Shown here in pieces: positions 6,737-6,847 of a stretch of DNA of 6,847 bases. The translations under genes and the position numbers were made by a program. How positions within the stretch are numbered: position 1 is the first letter of the stretch; each line of letters opens with the position of its first letter. The notes beneath the pieces were generated by a model, which worked only from the letters and a program-made list of their open reading frames with translations, had not been told where the DNA came from and searched no databases. This DNA is from an uncultured Roseburia sp. (lineage in GTDB: Bacteria; Bacillota; Clostridia; Lachnospirales; Lachnospiraceae): positions 1-6,847 of the forward strand of contig CAMENQ010000131.1 in assembly GCA_945928585.1 (NCBI GenBank), read 5' to 3'.

Positions 6737-6847
6737 ATGAAGCATTTATATAAAAATGCAATAGCAAAACTTAAAACATATCAGTATAGTCACGTAAATG
6801 TAAGACTTATCCTATGGGTTGTAAGTCTTACAATACTGGGTATAAAC
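6737..6847 (+). CDS. rodA: SEDS-family protein, probably RodA, first 37 residues (3' end outside window)
   Basis: Only the first 37 codons are in the window and they run open to the end. The product starts MKHLYKNAIAKLKTY, then HVNVRLILWVVSLTILGIN, which fits a basic cytoplasmic start followed by the first membrane segment of a RodA/FtsW/SpoVE protein. RodA polymerises glycan strands and partners PBP2, which is encoded upstream in the same operon; a rodA following minE is common in clostridial genomes as I remember them. The ATG at 6737 has GGGAG at 6727-6731 with a 5-base spacer, 12 bases after minE. The fragment is too short to separate RodA from FtsW by sequence alone; position is the main argument. 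A perfect inverted repeat lies within these codons. Confidence 0.72.
   Translation, partial: MKHLYKNAIAKLKTYQYSHVNVRLILWVVSLTILGIN
6799..6832 (+). repeat. Perfect 11-bp inverted repeat (hairpin) in the start of rodA
   Basis: TGTAAGACTTA (6799-6809) and TAAGTCTTACA (6822-6832) are exact reverse complements separated by 12 bases. The RNA could form an 11-base-pair stem about 60 bases after the start codon. There is no U-tract after it and it lies in coding sequence, so it is not an intrinsic terminator. The stem is A+U-rich, so stability would be moderate. Confidence 0.6.

Noticed and set aside
1..6847. CRISPR array, mobile element, tRNA, rRNA or defence system
   Set aside because: No repeat-spacer pattern, transposase, integrase, terminal repeats or RNA-gene signature was seen; the window is filled by housekeeping morphogenesis genes.

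Overview
The window is a single, tightly packed, rightward-reading operon segment. It holds mreB (3' part) - mreC - mreD - mrdA/pbp2 - minC - minD - minE - rodA (5' part). Every gene is on the + strand, gaps are 12 to 21 bases or an overlap, and I see no terminator between genes. The DNA is A+T-rich. The gene order, the presence of MinE in an otherwise Gram-positive-style gene set, and the very long PBP2 with a large insertion all point to a Clostridia member (Bacillota), most likely Lachnospiraceae. This assignment is inference from gene content and remembered family features, not from a search.

Left part (1-4928): the lateral-wall growth machinery. MreB is the actin-like filament, MreC and MreD are its membrane partners, and PBP2 is the class B transpeptidase that crosslinks new peptidoglycan. 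The MreB here is clearly of the MreB family but has lost key residues of the actin-fold nucleotide site. PBP2 is about 954 residues, well above the usual 600-720. The excess is mostly a segment of about 245 residues inserted just before the transpeptidase domain. A Cys/Cys/His/Cys cluster around its SxN motif resembles the active-site zinc site described for Clostridioides difficile PBP2.

Middle part (4950-6724): a complete minCDE set, which places the division septum. MinD keeps its deviant Walker A motif and C-terminal amphipathic membrane helix. MinE keeps its N-terminal membrane-binding and anti-MinCD segments, so a pole-to-pole oscillating Min system is the expected mode.

Right end (6737-6847): the first 37 codons of a SEDS-family gene, most likely rodA, the glycosyltransferase partner of PBP2. 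A perfect 11-bp inverted repeat lies inside this coding start. Together the operon ties cell elongation (MreBCD, PBP2, RodA) to septum placement (MinCDE) in one transcript. The overall arrangement looks like a known clostridial morphogenesis operon and not a new system. The points most worth a second look are the degenerate MreB site, the PBP2 insertion and metal cluster, and the rodA hairpin.
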